A stretch of DNA of 64,000 bases from Actinomycetales bacterium (GCA_016710645.1 JADJVI010000020.1:56317-120316); one strand, 5' to 3'; positions 42,146 to 51,185 are shown, counted from the stretch's first letter. Numbers and translations: made by a program. The notes: generated by a model from the sequence alone, not told the origin.

Positions 42146-42628
42146 ATGGTCTTCAAGGTCGGCGAAACGGTCGTGTACCCGCATCACGGGGCGGCTCTGA
42201 TCGAGGAAATCAACACCCGCACGATCAAGGGCGTGGACCGGGTCTACCTGAAACTCAAGGTCGCTCAGGGCGATCTCACCATCGAGGTCCCGGCAGACAG
42301 CTGCGAGGACATCGGGGTCCGCGACGTCGTGGGCCAGGAGGGCCTCGACCGCGTGTTCCAGGTGCTCCGGGCGGCCTACACCGAGGAGCCCACCAACTGG
42401 TCGCGCCGTTACAAGGCCAACCTCGAGAAGCTCGCCTCCGGCGACGTCATCAAGGTCGCCGAGGTCGTGCGCGACCTGTGGCGACGCGACAAGGACCGTG
42501 GCCTGTCCGCCGGCGAGAAGCGCATGCTGGCCAAGGCCCGCCAGATCCTCGTCTCCGAGCTCGCGCTCGCCGAAAAGACCAACGAGGAGAAGGCCGAGTC
42601 GATCCTCGACGAGGTCCTCGCGTCCTGA
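42146..42628 (+). CDS. carD: RNA polymerase-binding transcription factor CarD
   Basis: The 160-residue protein has the RNAP-interaction domain (MVFKVGETVVYPHHGAALIE, YLKLKVAQGDLTIEVPAD) and the helical DNA-binding domain with the open-complex Trp (EEPTNWSRRYKANLEKLASG). CarD stabilises open promoter complexes, notably at rRNA genes, and is essential in mycobacteria. Strict family length. carD-ispD-ispF-cysS-rlmB is the mycobacterial order. Confidence 0.97.
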   Translation: MVFKVGETVVYPHHGAALIEEINTRTIKGVDRVYLKLKVAQGDLTIEVPADSCEDIGVRDVVGQEGLDRVFQVLRAAYTEEPTNWSRRYKANLEKLASGDVIKVAEVVRDLWRRDKDRGLSAGEKRMLAKARQILVSELALAEKTNEEKAESILDEVLAS

Positions 42629-42667
42629 CCGGTCGGCTCCCGACCGCCTGACGCACCACCATCCATC

Positions 42668-42710
42668 CGCCGATGGCCATGACGAGACACTGACGTCATG
42701 GCCATCGGCG
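42668..42710 (+). terminator. Perfect 17-bp hairpin overlapping the ispD start codon
   Basis: Positions 42668-42684 (CGCCGATGGCCATGACG) and 42694-42710 (CGTCATGGCCATCGGCG) are perfect inverted arms with a 9-base loop, followed by TTCTCGTCCT. It has the form of the carD terminator, yet the right arm contains the ispD ATG (42698-42700) and its first codons. It may be an attenuator or translational lock between carD and ispD. Confidence 0.7.
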
Positions 42711-43423
42711 TTCTCGTCCTCGCTGCCGGATCCGGCTCCCGCCTCGGGGCTGCCGTCCCGAAAGCGTTCGTGCGCCTCGGCGCGAGTTCCCTGCTCGGGT
42801 ATGCCGTCCGGTCCGCGCTCGCGGCCCGCGACGTCGCGTGCGTCGTCGTCGCTGCTCCGGCCGAATGGCTGGACGTGGCGATCGAGCAGACCGAGCCGCT
42901 GAGCCGGGCCCACGGCATACCGGTGCAGGTGGTGCCCGGGGGAGCCGAGCGCGGCGACAGCGTCCTGGCCGCGCTGCGCTGGTTGCCGCAGGAGTGCGAC
43001 GTGGTCCTGGTCCACGATGCCGCGCGGGCGTTCGCGCCGCCGGAACTCTTCGACCGGGTGGCTGCCTCGGTCACCGAGCGCCACCCGGCCGTGGTCCCGG
43101 GCGAGCCGGTCGTCGACACCATCAAGATCGTCGATGCGACCGGGGTGGTCGTGTCGACTCCCGAGCGCAGCGGGCTGCGCCAGATCCAGACCCCGCAGGG
43201 CTTCCGCCGCGATGTGCTGCTGCGGGCCCATCGGGAGCACGGCAGCCTGGCCAGCGATGACGCCGGGCTGGTCGAGCGACTCGGTCTGCCGGTGCTCGTC
43301 GTCGCGGGCGACGGACGCGCGCTCAAGGTGACCACGCCCGACGATCTCGACCGGGCTCAGCGGTTGGCTCATGTGTTGTCCGATGACGATTCGACTCATG
43401 ACGACGACGCGAGCCGTCGCTAG
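42698..43423 (+). CDS. ispD: 2-C-methyl-D-erythritol 4-phosphate cytidylyltransferase
   Basis: The 241-residue enzyme activates MEP with CTP in non-mevalonate isoprenoid synthesis. It has the nucleotide loop VLAAGSGSRLGAAVPKAFVR, VPGGAERGDSVLAALRWL, VLVHDAARAFAPP and IQTPQGFRRDVLLRAH. The ATG at 42698 lies in a hairpin arm and has no strong ribosome site, but it gives the exact family N-terminus (MAIGVLVLAAG). Motif copies encode GYAVRSAL (42799) and HGIPVQV with a rare ATA (42913). Confidence 0.95.
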   Translation: MAIGVLVLAAGSGSRLGAAVPKAFVRLGASSLLGYAVRSALAARDVACVVVAAPAEWLDVAIEQTEPLSRAHGIPVQVVPGGAERGDSVLAALRWLPQECDVVLVHDAARAFAPPELFDRVAASVTERHPAVVPGEPVVDTIKIVDATGVVVSTPERSGLRQIQTPQGFRRDVLLRAHREHGSLASDDAGLVERLGLPVLVVAGDGRALKVTTPDDLDRAQRLAHVLSDDDSTHDDDASRR

Positions 43424-43492
43424 GCTGGCAGCCAGCGCACCGGCATACCGGCTCGGTCCGGAGCCCGCGTAGGAGCCAGCAAAGGAGCCCGC

Positions 43493-44293
43493 ATGAGCCC
43501 AGTCGCTGTCATCACCGGGGGAGGCACCGGGATCGGAGCTGCGACCGCCCACCGGCTGGCCCAGGACGGCTACGACGTCGTCGTATGCGGGCGCCGCGCC
43601 GAACCGCTGGAAGCCACCGCCGAGCAGATCCGCACGGCCTACCCAGCGCAGGCGCGGGCCGTCGTCATGGATGTCACCGACCGCGAGTCGGTGCGTGCCG
43701 CGGCCGAACACATCGGCGCGGCCGACGTCTTGGTCAACAACGCCGGCGGCGCGATCGGCACGGAGCGGGTCGAGGACGGCAAGCCCGAGGACTGGCGGGC
43801 GATGTGGGAGTCCAACGTGCTGGGCGTCCTGCACGTCACCCAGGAGTTCCTGCCGGCGCTGCGGCGCTCGCGCCTGGGCGGCACCATCGTCGTGGTCAGC
43901 TCGATCGCTGGGCTGCTGGTCTACGAGGGTGGGGCGGGCTACACCGCGGCGAAACACGGCGCCACCGCGGTCGTCGAAACGCTGCGTCTCGAACTCGCGG
44001 GTGAACCGATCCGCGTCATCGAGATCGACCCAGGGATGGTGTGGACCGAGGGCTTCTCGCTGACCCGCTTCCACGGCGACCAGGGCAAGGCCGACGCGGT
44101 GTATGCCGGAGTGGACCGACCGTTGGTCGCCGACGACGTCGCGGAGTGCATTGCCTTCTGCGTCCGGCTGCCGCAGCACGTCAACGTCGATCGTCTCGTC
44201 GTCAAGCCGGTCGCTCAGGCTGCGCCGCACAAGGTGATCCGCACGCCCATCGACTGGGACCACTCGGCGGGTCAGGGTGACCGCGATGGCTGA
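43493..44293 (+). CDS. Short-chain dehydrogenase/reductase
   Basis: The 266-residue SDR has the NAD(P) loop VITGGGTGIGAATAHRL, NNAGG, catalytic Ser in VVSSIAGLL and YTAAK, then IDPGMVWTEGF. Substrate unknown. CGRRAEP after strand 2 suggests NADP preference. It is inserted between ispD and ispF and overlaps the ispF start, so it is in the same transcript. Confidence 0.88.
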   Translation: MSPVAVITGGGTGIGAATAHRLAQDGYDVVVCGRRAEPLEATAEQIRTAYPAQARAVVMDVTDRESVRAAAEHIGAADVLVNNAGGAIGTERVEDGKPEDWRAMWESNVLGVLHVTQEFLPALRRSRLGGTIVVVSSIAGLLVYEGGAGYTAAKHGATAVVETLRLELAGEPIRVIEIDPGMVWTEGFSLTRFHGDQGKADAVYAGVDRPLVADDVAECIAFCVRLPQHVNVDRLVVKPVAQAAPHKVIRTPIDWDHSAGQGDRDG

Positions 44294-44819
44294 GCAGCCG
44301 GCCGTCGGCCGGGCGTCGGGTGGCTGGCCGCACGACATCGTCTGGCCGCGGGTCGGGATCGGCACCGACGTCCACGCCTTCGCCGCGGCAGACGCCCCTC
44401 GGGCGCTCTGGATCGCGGGGTTGGAGTGGCCCGCGGAGCCTGGGCTAGACGGGCACTCCGACGCCGACGTCGCCTGTCATGCGGCCTGCGATGCGCTCTT
44501 CTCGGCCGCGGGGATCGGCGACCTCGGCGCGCACTTCGGCACCGACCGGCCGGAGTATGCCGGTGCGTCCGGCACCCGGTTGCTCGCCGAGGCAGCGCGG
44601 CTGGTCCGGGAGGCGGGTTTCGAGATCGGCAATGTCTCGATCCAGGTCATCGGCAACCGGCCCAAGATCGGCTCGCGGCGCACCGAGGCCGAGGGTGAGC
44701 TGTCGATCGCCTGCGGTGCGCCGGTATCGGTGAGCGGCACGACGACCGACGGCTTGGGCCTGACCGGCCGAGGCGAGGGCATCGCTGCCATCGCGACGGC
44801 CCTGGTCGTGCCGCGCTGA
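44286..44819 (+). CDS. ispF: 2-C-methyl-D-erythritol 2,4-cyclodiphosphate synthase
   Basis: The 177-residue enzyme makes MEcPP, the step after IspE. Signatures are RVGIGTDVHAF (zinc site DVH), GHSDADVACHAACDALFSAA, GIGDLGAHFGTD, SIQVIGNRPKIGSRR and a terminal TDGLGLTGRGEGIAAIATAL. Either ATG 44286 or GTG 44277 can start it; the first has AGGGTG at a better distance. Both overlap the SDR stop. Confidence 0.95.
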   Translation: MAEQPAVGRASGGWPHDIVWPRVGIGTDVHAFAAADAPRALWIAGLEWPAEPGLDGHSDADVACHAACDALFSAAGIGDLGAHFGTDRPEYAGASGTRLLAEAARLVREAGFEIGNVSIQVIGNRPKIGSRRTEAEGELSIACGAPVSVSGTTTDGLGLTGRGEGIAAIATALVVPR

Positions 44820-44829
44820 GCGTCCTGGG

Positions 44830-45686
44830 TCACTGGGCCTGGGCGACGTAGGTCAACCAGCACGAGCTGGCCGTGCCGTCAGGTCCCTCGGCCGTGGTCA
44901 GGCAAGGCCGACCATCGAGGGAGTAGGTGTCCAAGACCGTAAAGCCGCGCGCCGCGAGCTGCTCGTGTTGTGCCTGAGCGTCGATGTAGTAGGTGAGCAA
45001 GGCATAGTCGTGGGCGTCGTCGTTGACGATGGCGTAGTCGGCGGTGCGCTCCCCGAGTCGCTCCAGCCGGCGGCGCCGAGGCAGGGCTCGCAGTGCGTGC
45101 AGGCAGGCGGACAACCAGGCCCGACCGACCCGGAACGGCGGCTGCCACGGCAACTTGCCGAACCGCTCCCAGTCGCGGTTGTGGCTGGCGAAGACGAACA
45201 ACCCACCGGGGGCGAGCACCCGACGGATCTCGGCGAGCGTCAGCAGGCGGTCGGCGTGGCCCATGTAGTCGATCCCATTGAACGAGAAGACCACGACATC
45301 AACGCTGCCCTCGGCGAAGGCCCCGAGGTCGCGCGCATCCCAACTCTCAGGTCAGCTTCCGGGAAGCGCTCCCGAGCGGCGGCGACGAGCTGCGCGGAGT
45401 AGTCGACGCCGACGTAGCTGCCGGCGATCGCCAGCAGATGGCCCGTGGTCCGGCCGGCACCGATCCCCAGGTCGAGGATGCGGGCGTCCCGCAATCGACC
45501 GGCATACTGGGCGAAGATGGCCCGCTCGGCGGGCTGCAGCTGATCGCGGTCGACGTAGTAACCCGCGGCGTCCGGGCGCTCGTAGAGCGCCCGATTGGTC
45601 CCGTCGATGGGGGAGGCGCAGTCGGGGACGTCAGTGCTGTCGGAGGTGGCGGAGGTGCCAGAGGTTGCGTCTCCGGGGCGGGTCAT
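44830..45686 (-). pseudogene. Class I SAM methyltransferase gene broken by a one-base frameshift
   Basis: Two frames together make one ~285-residue methyltransferase. The first (ATG 45686) reads ARILDLGIGAGRTTGHLLA and YSAQLVAAARERFPEADLRV. The continuation WDARDLGAFAEGSVDVVVFS then FNGIDYMGHADRL, IRRVLAPGGLFVFASHN is in another frame. The switch falls at a GGG run (45339-45341, minus strand); one extra G there restores the whole frame. So either a recent one-base deletion or a sequencing error. Substrate unknown. Confidence 0.8.
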
Positions 45687-45727
45687 GGCTGCGAATCTAC
45701 CGGCGGTCCCGCGCTCCCGTCGGACCT

Positions 45728-46099
45728 TCAGCGCTCCCGGCGGGTGAAGACGACGGCCGAGCGCTGCGAGACGGTATGCGGTGCGGGTCGCCGACCGGGG
45801 CGCATCGACGCGACCCCGGCGAGGCGCTGGATCTCGGCCACGTGACCACAGAAGGCGTGCCGTCCGGTCTCGGTCATCGCGACGATGGTGAAGGTGCGGC
45901 TGCCGTCGCGCACCTTGCGCACGGCGACATATCCCGACTGCTCCAGCGCCCGCAGGTGCTTGGACAGCGCCGACTCACTCACCCCGAGCGACTCGCGCAG
46001 CGTCGCGAACTCGGCCTCGACGACGGCCGCGAGCATTCCGCACAGGCGCAGTCGGGTGCGCTCGTGGATCACTTCGTCGAAGAGGGGGCGTGGGCTCAC
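45728..46099 (-). CDS. Winged-helix transcriptional regulator (ArsR/MarR-like)
   Basis: The 123-residue protein has a winged helix (HERTRLRLCGMLAAVVEAEF, TLRESLGVSESALSKHLRAL, SGYVAVRKVRDGSRTFTIVA) and MTETGRHAFCGHVAEIQRLA. A basic tail follows. No metal motif is visible. The target is unknown; the divergent mscR gene across the 180-base gap is a candidate. GTG start at 46099. Confidence 0.82.
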   Translation of the reverse strand: MSPRPLFDEVIHERTRLRLCGMLAAVVEAEFATLRESLGVSESALSKHLRALEQSGYVAVRKVRDGSRTFTIVAMTETGRHAFCGHVAEIQRLAGVASMRPGRRPAPHTVSQRSAVVFTRRER

Positions 46100-46140
46100 G
46101 TCCCCAGGCTAGGCCCGGCTTTCCGGAAAGGAAACCACTC

Positions 46141-46181
46141 GGTATGCCGTGCGGCCTGCGCCGATGCCGGGACGGCATACC
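46141..46181. terminator. 8-mer inverted pair upstream of mscR
   Basis: GGTATGCCGT (46141-46150) and ACGGCATACC (46172-46181) form a 10-bp stem with a 21-base loop between the divergent wHTH gene and mscR. Possibly a hairpin in the mscR leader or an upstream insulator; position does not suit a simple terminator. Confidence 0.4.
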
Positions 46182-46279
46182 GGTGCTCTTGTCCTCGTGG
46201 CGATCGTGGCGTGAGGTAGCCGCATGCGCGGCGCCGCGTGGTGCCGCCCTGCGTCGTCCCCATCTTTCAGGAGGTACCC

Positions 46280-47380
46280 ATGCCGCAGACCGTCAAGGGC
46301 GTCATCGCGCGCAGCAAGGGCGCGCCGGTCGAAGTCGTCGACATCCTCGTCCCGGACCCTGGGCCAGGTGAGGCCGTCGTCAAGGTCCAGGCCTGCGGGG
46401 TCTGCCACACCGACCTGCACTACCGCGAGGGCGGGATCAACGACGCCTTCCCGTTCCTGCTCGGACACGAGGCCGCGGGCGTCGTCGAGGCGGTCGGGCC
46501 GGGGGTCACCGAGGTCACGCCGGGTGACTTCGTCATCCTCAACTGGCGCGCGGTGTGTGGCCAGTGCCGCGCCTGCCTCAAGGGCAAACCGTGGTACTGC
46601 TTCGCCACCCACAACGCCAAGCAGAAGATGACCATCGCCTCCGGTGAAGGCGCGGGCACAGAGCTGTCGCCGGCCCTGGGCATCGGCGCCTTCATCGAGA
46701 AGACCCTCGTCGCGGCCGGGCAGTGCACCAAGGTCACCGAGGCCGACGCTGCCGCGGTCGGGCTGCTCGGGTGTGGGGTCATGGCCGGCTTCGGCGCGGC
46801 GGTCAACACCGGTGGCGTCCACCGCGGCGACTCGATCGCGGTCATCGGCTGCGGTGGCGTCGGCAATGCCGCCATCGCGGGAGCCGCCACCGTCGGCGCG
46901 ACGACGATCATCGCCGTCGACATCGACGACCGGAAGCTGGACGCCGCTCGCCGCTTCGGGGCGACCCACACGGTCAACTCCGCCCAGGACGACGCCGTCG
47001 AGGCGATCCGCGCGCTGACCGGCGGGCACGGCGCCGACGTCGTCGTCGAGGCAGTCGGTCGCCCGGAAACCTACGAGCAGGCGTTCTACGCCCGCGACCT
47101 GGCCGGCACCGTCGTGCTGGTCGGCGTGCCGACCCCCGACAAGCAGGTCACCCTGCCGATGATCGAGATCTTCGGCCGCGGTGGGGCGCTCAAGTCGAGT
47201 TGGTACGGCGACTGTCTGCCCTCCCGCGACTTCCCCATGCTCGTCGAGCTCTACCGGCAGGGCCGCTTCCCGCTAGAGGCCTTCGTGTCCGAGCGGATCG
47301 GCCTGGGCGACGTCGAGGCGGCGTTCGAGAAGATGCACCACGGAGAGGTGCTGCGCTCGGTCGTCGAGGTGCAGTCGTGA
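46280..47380 (+). CDS. mscR: S-nitrosomycothiol reductase / mycothiol-dependent formaldehyde dehydrogenase MscR
   Basis: The 366-residue zinc alcohol dehydrogenase starts MPQTVKGVIARSKGAPVEVV. It has the catalytic zinc site CGVCHTD ... GHEAAGVVE, the structural zinc cysteines CGQCRACLKGKPWYC, and the NAD loop VIGCGGVGNAAIAGA. The MscR start and cysteine pattern distinguish it from other ADHs. It detoxifies formaldehyde and nitrosothiols via mycothiol. CAGGAGG precedes the ATG. It overlaps the MBL hydrolase by 4 bp, the Rv2259-Rv2260 arrangement. Confidence 0.93.
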   Translation: MPQTVKGVIARSKGAPVEVVDILVPDPGPGEAVVKVQACGVCHTDLHYREGGINDAFPFLLGHEAAGVVEAVGPGVTEVTPGDFVILNWRAVCGQCRACLKGKPWYCFATHNAKQKMTIASGEGAGTELSPALGIGAFIEKTLVAAGQCTKVTEADAAAVGLLGCGVMAGFGAAVNTGGVHRGDSIAVIGCGGVGNAAIAGAATVGATTIIAVDIDDRKLDAARRFGATHTVNSAQDDAVEAIRALTGGHGADVVVEAVGRPETYEQAFYARDLAGTVVLVGVPTPDKQVTLPMIEIFGRGGALKSSWYGDCLPSRDFPMLVELYRQGRFPLEAFVSERIGLGDVEAAFEKMHHGEVLRSVVEVQS

Positions 47381-48123
47381 ACGACGCCTCGCACTCGACC
47401 GACGTGAGCGACGGGCCGACCGAGGAGCCGACCGAACAGCCGACCGAACAACCCGGTATGCCGTCCGCGCACTCCGCCCCGCTGCCCGCCTCCCCGGGGG
47501 GCGTGCGGATCGACCACCTCATCACCTCGGGCACGTTCAGCCTCGACGGCGGCACGTGGGAGGTCGACAACAACGTCTGGCTGTTGGGCAATGACGACGA
47601 GTGCGTGGTCTTCGATGCCCCCCATGTCAGCGCGCCGATCCTCGCCGCCATCGGCGACCGGCGGCTGGTCGCGATCCTGTGCACCCACGCCCACGACGAC
47701 CACATCACCGCGGTCGGTGAGTTGCGGGCGGCAACCGGCGCACCGACATATCTGCATCCCGCCGACCGGGTCTTGTGGGACCGGGTCTACGACACCCCAC
47801 CCGACCGCGAGCTGGCCGACGGCGACGAGCTGCGCGTCGGCGACGTGACCGTCCGGGTCCTGCACACCCCGGGTCACGCCCCTGGCGCCTGCTGTTTCGT
47901 CGTGCCCGAACTGGGCGTGGTCTTCTCCGGTGACACGCTCTTCCAGGGTGGTCCGGGGGCGACCGGGCGCTCGTTCAGCAGCTTCCCGACGATCATCGAC
48001 TCGATCACGTCGCGGCTGTTCGACCTGCCCGACGAGACCGTCGTGCTCACCGGCCACGGTGGGTCGACGACGATCGGGGCCGAGCGTCCGGCGTTGCAGG
48101 ACTGGCTCGACCGCGGTCACTAG
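47377..48123 (+). CDS. Metallo-beta-lactamase fold hydrolase partnered with mscR
   Basis: The 248-residue protein has an acidic EPTEQPTEQP N-terminus, then the MBL metal motif LCTHAHDDHITAVGEL, HTPGHAPGACCFV, FSGDTLFQGGPGA and a final TGHGGSTTIG. The fold resembles glyoxalase II. Coupled by a GTGA overlap to mscR, it probably hydrolyses the S-formylmycothiol (thioester) product of MscR; that role is inferred from context and the analogous glutathione pathway. Confidence 0.87.
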   Translation: MNDASHSTDVSDGPTEEPTEQPTEQPGMPSAHSAPLPASPGGVRIDHLITSGTFSLDGGTWEVDNNVWLLGNDDECVVFDAPHVSAPILAAIGDRRLVAILCTHAHDDHITAVGELRAATGAPTYLHPADRVLWDRVYDTPPDRELADGDELRVGDVTVRVLHTPGHAPGACCFVVPELGVVFSGDTLFQGGPGATGRSFSSFPTIIDSITSRLFDLPDETVVLTGHGGSTTIGAERPALQDWLDRGH

Positions 48124-48181
48124 GAGGATCCGTCGACAGCGTCCCGACCCAGGTCGGGGGAGGGTCGTGGCGCCGTCGCGG

Positions 48182-48218
48182 ATCAGGCCGACGCCCGCAG
48201 GGTGGGCGTCGGCCTGAT
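48182..48218. terminator. Terminator between the MBL gene and csbD
   Basis: ATCAGGCCGACGCCC (48182-48196) and GGGCGTCGGCCTGAT (48204-48218) form a perfect 15-bp stem with a 7-base loop between convergent genes. A CGGCATAC copy follows at 48231. Confidence 0.8.
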
Positions 48219-48263
48219 GGGTGAGGGGCACGGCATACCTGCCGGCCCGGGGGTGTGCGCAGG

Positions 48264-48458
48264 TCAGTCGGTCAGAGCGTCCTTGACGTCGCCAGCGGCG
48301 TCCTTGACCTTTTCGCCCGCCTGCTTGGCCGACGCACTGGCCTGGTCGGCCTGGCCCTCGGCTTCGAGGCGCTCGTTGTCGGTCAGCTTGCCGACGCCCT
48401 CCTTGACCTTGCCCTTGAGGTCCTCGGCTGCGTTGTGGATCTTGTCCATGCCACTCAT
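48264..48458 (-). CDS. CsbD-family small stress protein
   Basis: The 64-residue protein (MSGMDKIHNAAEDLKGKVKE, GVGKLTDNERLEAEGQADQA, SAKQAGEKVKDAAGDVKDAL) has the CsbD pattern of a charged, helical, general-stress protein. Function unknown; family members are induced by stress in other bacteria. GGAG precedes the ATG. It diverges from cysS. Confidence 0.9.
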   Translation of the reverse strand: MSGMDKIHNAAEDLKGKVKEGVGKLTDNERLEAEGQADQASASAKQAGEKVKDAAGDVKDALTD

Positions 48459-48569
48459 CTGCGTCTCCTATCGGTGAGGGGCGCTGACATGCTGCCCATG
48501 TCTTCACTCCGTACCCCCGGAAGTCCCGCTCAAACCGGCACATCCGAGCCCGCCCATAGACTTGGGCGG

Positions 48570-50012
48570 GTGAGCCTGCACCTGTTCGACACTGCCACCC
48601 GTGAGATGCGTGAGTTCCAGCCGCTGGAACCCGGCAAGGTCGGCATGTATATCTGTGGGCTCACGACCCAGGGTGCCCCTCACATTGGTCACGTCCGGTT
48701 CGCGGTGGCCTTCGACGTGCTGCGCCGGTGGCTGACCATCGGGCACGGCTACGACGTCACGCTGGTGCGCAATGTCACCGACATCGACGACAAGATCCTG
48801 CGCAAGGCCGCCGAGGCGGGCGAGCCGTGGTTCGTGCTGTCCTATCGCAACGAGCGGCTCACCACCGAGGCCCTTGATCTGCTCGGGGTGCTCCCGGCGA
48901 CCTACGAGCCGCGCGCGACCGGCCACGTCACCGAGATGGTCGACCTCATGGACACCTTGGTCGAGAAGGGCCATGCGTATGCCGCGCCCGACGGCAGCGG
49001 TGACGTCTATTTCGATGTGCGGTCCTGGCCCGAATACGGGTCGCTGACCGGGCAGTCGCTCGATGACATGGCCGACGCCGAGGACGCCGACCCGCGCGGC
49101 AAGCGCGACCCTCGCGACTTCGCGCTGTGGAAGGGCGCCAAGGCCGACGAGCCGGAGTCGGCCCGCTGGTCGACGCATTTCGGCGCCGGCCGCCCGGGCT
49201 GGCACCTGGAGTGCTCGGCGATGGCCCGGCGTTATCTCGGCGACGCCTTCGACATCCACGGCGGTGGCATCGACCTGCGCTTCCCGCACCATGAGAACGA
49301 GCAGGCCCAATCTCGCGCTGCCGGAATGGATTTCGCCAACTTCTGGCTGCACAACGCCTGGGTGACGGTCAAGGGCCAGAAGATGGGCAAGTCCCTCGGC
49401 AATGCCTTGGAGATCCAGGAACTCGTCAAGGTCGCCCGCCCGCTCGCGGTGCGCTACTACCTCACCGCCGCGCACTACCGCTCGATGATCGAATACCACC
49501 CCGGCTCGCTCACCGAGGCCGAGGCCGCGGTCGACCGCATCGAGGGTTTCCTTGAGCGGGTGGCGCGGGTGCGCCCGTATGCCGGTCTGTCCGGCGCGCT
49601 CCCAGCCGAGTTCACGGCGGCCATGGACGACGACCTCAACGTCTCGGGGGCGCTGGCTGTCGTGCACGACACCGTGCGCGCCGGCAACACCGCGCTCGAC
49701 GACGCCGACCACGAGACCGCGGCTGCGTTGGCGGCGTCGGTCGTCGCCATGACCGAGGTGCTCGGCGTCAATCCGCTTGCCCCGCACTGGGGTTCGCACG
49801 TCGCCGCAGGTGACCAGGACGCTCACGCGGCTCTCGACGTGCTCGTCCAGGACCGGCTGGCCGCCCGTCAGGCAGCTCGGGCCGGCCGCGATTTCGCGAC
49901 GGCCGACGCCATCCGCGATCAGCTCACCGCCGCTGGCATCGTCATCGAAGACACCCCCGCCGGCCCGCAGTGGTCACTCTCCCGGGCGCCGCGTAGCGCC
50001 GACCCGGCCTGA
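48570..50012 (+). CDS. cysS: Cysteinyl-tRNA synthetase
   Basis: The 480-residue class I synthetase has the zinc Cys and HIGH box in YICGLTTQGAPHIGHVRF, the zinc-binding HLECSAMA, FPHHENEQAQS and the KMSKS-type KMGKSLGNAL. QGAPHIGH separates it from the related MshC (T/HLGHA). The GTG at 48570 gives VSLHLFDTATREM. TAGACT lies 7 bases upstream, so the transcript could be leaderless. It follows the IspDF genes in the usual carD-cluster order. Confidence 0.95.
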   Translation: MSLHLFDTATREMREFQPLEPGKVGMYICGLTTQGAPHIGHVRFAVAFDVLRRWLTIGHGYDVTLVRNVTDIDDKILRKAAEAGEPWFVLSYRNERLTTEALDLLGVLPATYEPRATGHVTEMVDLMDTLVEKGHAYAAPDGSGDVYFDVRSWPEYGSLTGQSLDDMADAEDADPRGKRDPRDFALWKGAKADEPESARWSTHFGAGRPGWHLECSAMARRYLGDAFDIHGGGIDLRFPHHENEQAQSRAAGMDFANFWLHNAWVTVKGQKMGKSLGNALEIQELVKVARPLAVRYYLTAAHYRSMIEYHPGSLTEAEAAVDRIEGFLERVARVRPYAGLSGALPAEFTAAMDDDLNVSGALAVVHDTVRAGNTALDDADHETAAALAASVVAMTEVLGVNPLAPHWGSHVAAGDQDAHAALDVLVQDRLAARQAARAGRDFATADAIRDQLTAAGIVIEDTPAGPQWSLSRAPRSADPA

Positions 50013-50037
50013 TCCACCCGCTTCCGAGGAGACCTAC

Positions 50038-51114
50038 ATGGCCGGCAATTCCCAGCGTCGCGGCGCGGTGCGTAAGAGCGGCAAGGGCGCGACCGTCGGT
50101 TCTGGCGGGCAGCGCCGCAAGGGCTTGGAGGGCCGCGGCCCGACCCCCAAGGCCGTCGATCGCGAGCACCACCCCGCCCACAAGCGCGCCACCTCTGCGG
50201 CGCGCGGCGTGGCCAAGGCGGGCGCCCCCGCCGGCCGCTCCGGTGGGTCCACCTCTGGAGGTAGCTCCGGCCAGCGTTCGGCCGGTGCGAGCCGGTATGC
50301 CGGTGCCAAGGGCAGCGGCGGTCGCGCCGGAGGTTCCGGGCGCCCGGGCCGCAGTGCCAAGCCCAGCTCCGAGATGGTCGCCGGGCGCAACTCGGTCGTC
50401 GAGGCGCTGCGGGCTGACATCCCCGCGACGACGATGTACATCGCCACCCGGATCGACTCCGACGACCGGGTCCGTGAAGCCCTCAAGGAGGCGACCCAGC
50501 GCGGCATACCGGTCTTGGAATGTCCGCGAGGAGAACTCGACCGGCTCACCGATGGCGCGGTGCACCAGGGCTTGGCGCTGCAAGTGCCCGCCTACGAGTA
50601 TGCCGACCCGGCCGACTTCGTCGACCCGGAGGCGCCCGGGGTGCCGCTGGTCGTCGCCATGGACGGCATCACCGACCCGCGCAACCTCGGGGCGATCATC
50701 CGCTCGGTGGCAGCCTTCGGCGGCCACGGGGTCGTCGTGCCGGAGCGGCGCTCAGTGGGGATGACCGCCAGCGCCTGGAAGACCTCGGCCGGCGCGGCTG
50801 CCCGGGTGCCGGTCGCCAAGGCGTCCAACCTCACCCGAGCCCTGGAGGCTTACCAGAAGGCCGGTTTCTTCGTCGTCGGCCTGGACATGGACGGCGACGT
50901 CGACCTGCCCGAGCTCGACCTGGCCACCGAGCCACTGGTCATCGTCGTCGGCTCGGAGGGCAAGGGGCTGTCGCGTCTGGTGCGCGAGACCTGCGATCGG
51001 ATCGTCTCGATCCCCATGGTCAGCAGCGTCGAGTCGCTCAACGCGGGAATCGCGACCGGAGTTGCGTTGTACGAGGTGGCCCGCGCCCGCCGGATTGCCA
51101 GCCGAGGTCGTTAG
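50038..51114 (+). CDS. rlmB: 23S rRNA 2'-O-methyltransferase, TrmH/SpoU family (RlmB-like)
   Basis: The 358-residue protein has ~110 residues of Gly/Arg/Lys/Ser-rich disordered N-terminus, then the RlmB substrate domain (MVAGRNSVVEALRADIPATT) and the SPOUT domain: ITDPRNLGAIIRSVAAFGGH, VVGSEGKGLSRLV and PMVSSVESLNAGIATGVALY. It probably methylates G2251 in the 23S P-loop. The long basic leader is typical of actinobacterial members. GAGGAG precedes the ATG. It lies 25 bases after cysS. Confidence 0.9.
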   Translation: MAGNSQRRGAVRKSGKGATVGSGGQRRKGLEGRGPTPKAVDREHHPAHKRATSAARGVAKAGAPAGRSGGSTSGGSSGQRSAGASRYAGAKGSGGRAGGSGRPGRSAKPSSEMVAGRNSVVEALRADIPATTMYIATRIDSDDRVREALKEATQRGIPVLECPRGELDRLTDGAVHQGLALQVPAYEYADPADFVDPEAPGVPLVVAMDGITDPRNLGAIIRSVAAFGGHGVVVPERRSVGMTASAWKTSAGAAARVPVAKASNLTRALEAYQKAGFFVVGLDMDGDVDLPELDLATEPLVIVVGSEGKGLSRLVRETCDRIVSIPMVSSVESLNAGIATGVALYEVARARRIASRGR

Positions 51115-51185
51115 CATGTCCAGAACGCCCGCTCCCTGCCGGAGCCGGGCGGGCTGATTCGCAGGGGTTCGAAGGAGATCTGGAC

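Noticed and set aside
46723..48123. A 466-residue protein running from within mscR into the MBL gene
   Set aside because: The first two thirds are a shadow frame of mscR; the real gene begins at the GTG overlapping the mscR stop.
48255..48569. N-terminal extension of cysS
   Set aside because: It overlaps csbD on the opposite strand and does not belong to the family; CysS begins at 48570.
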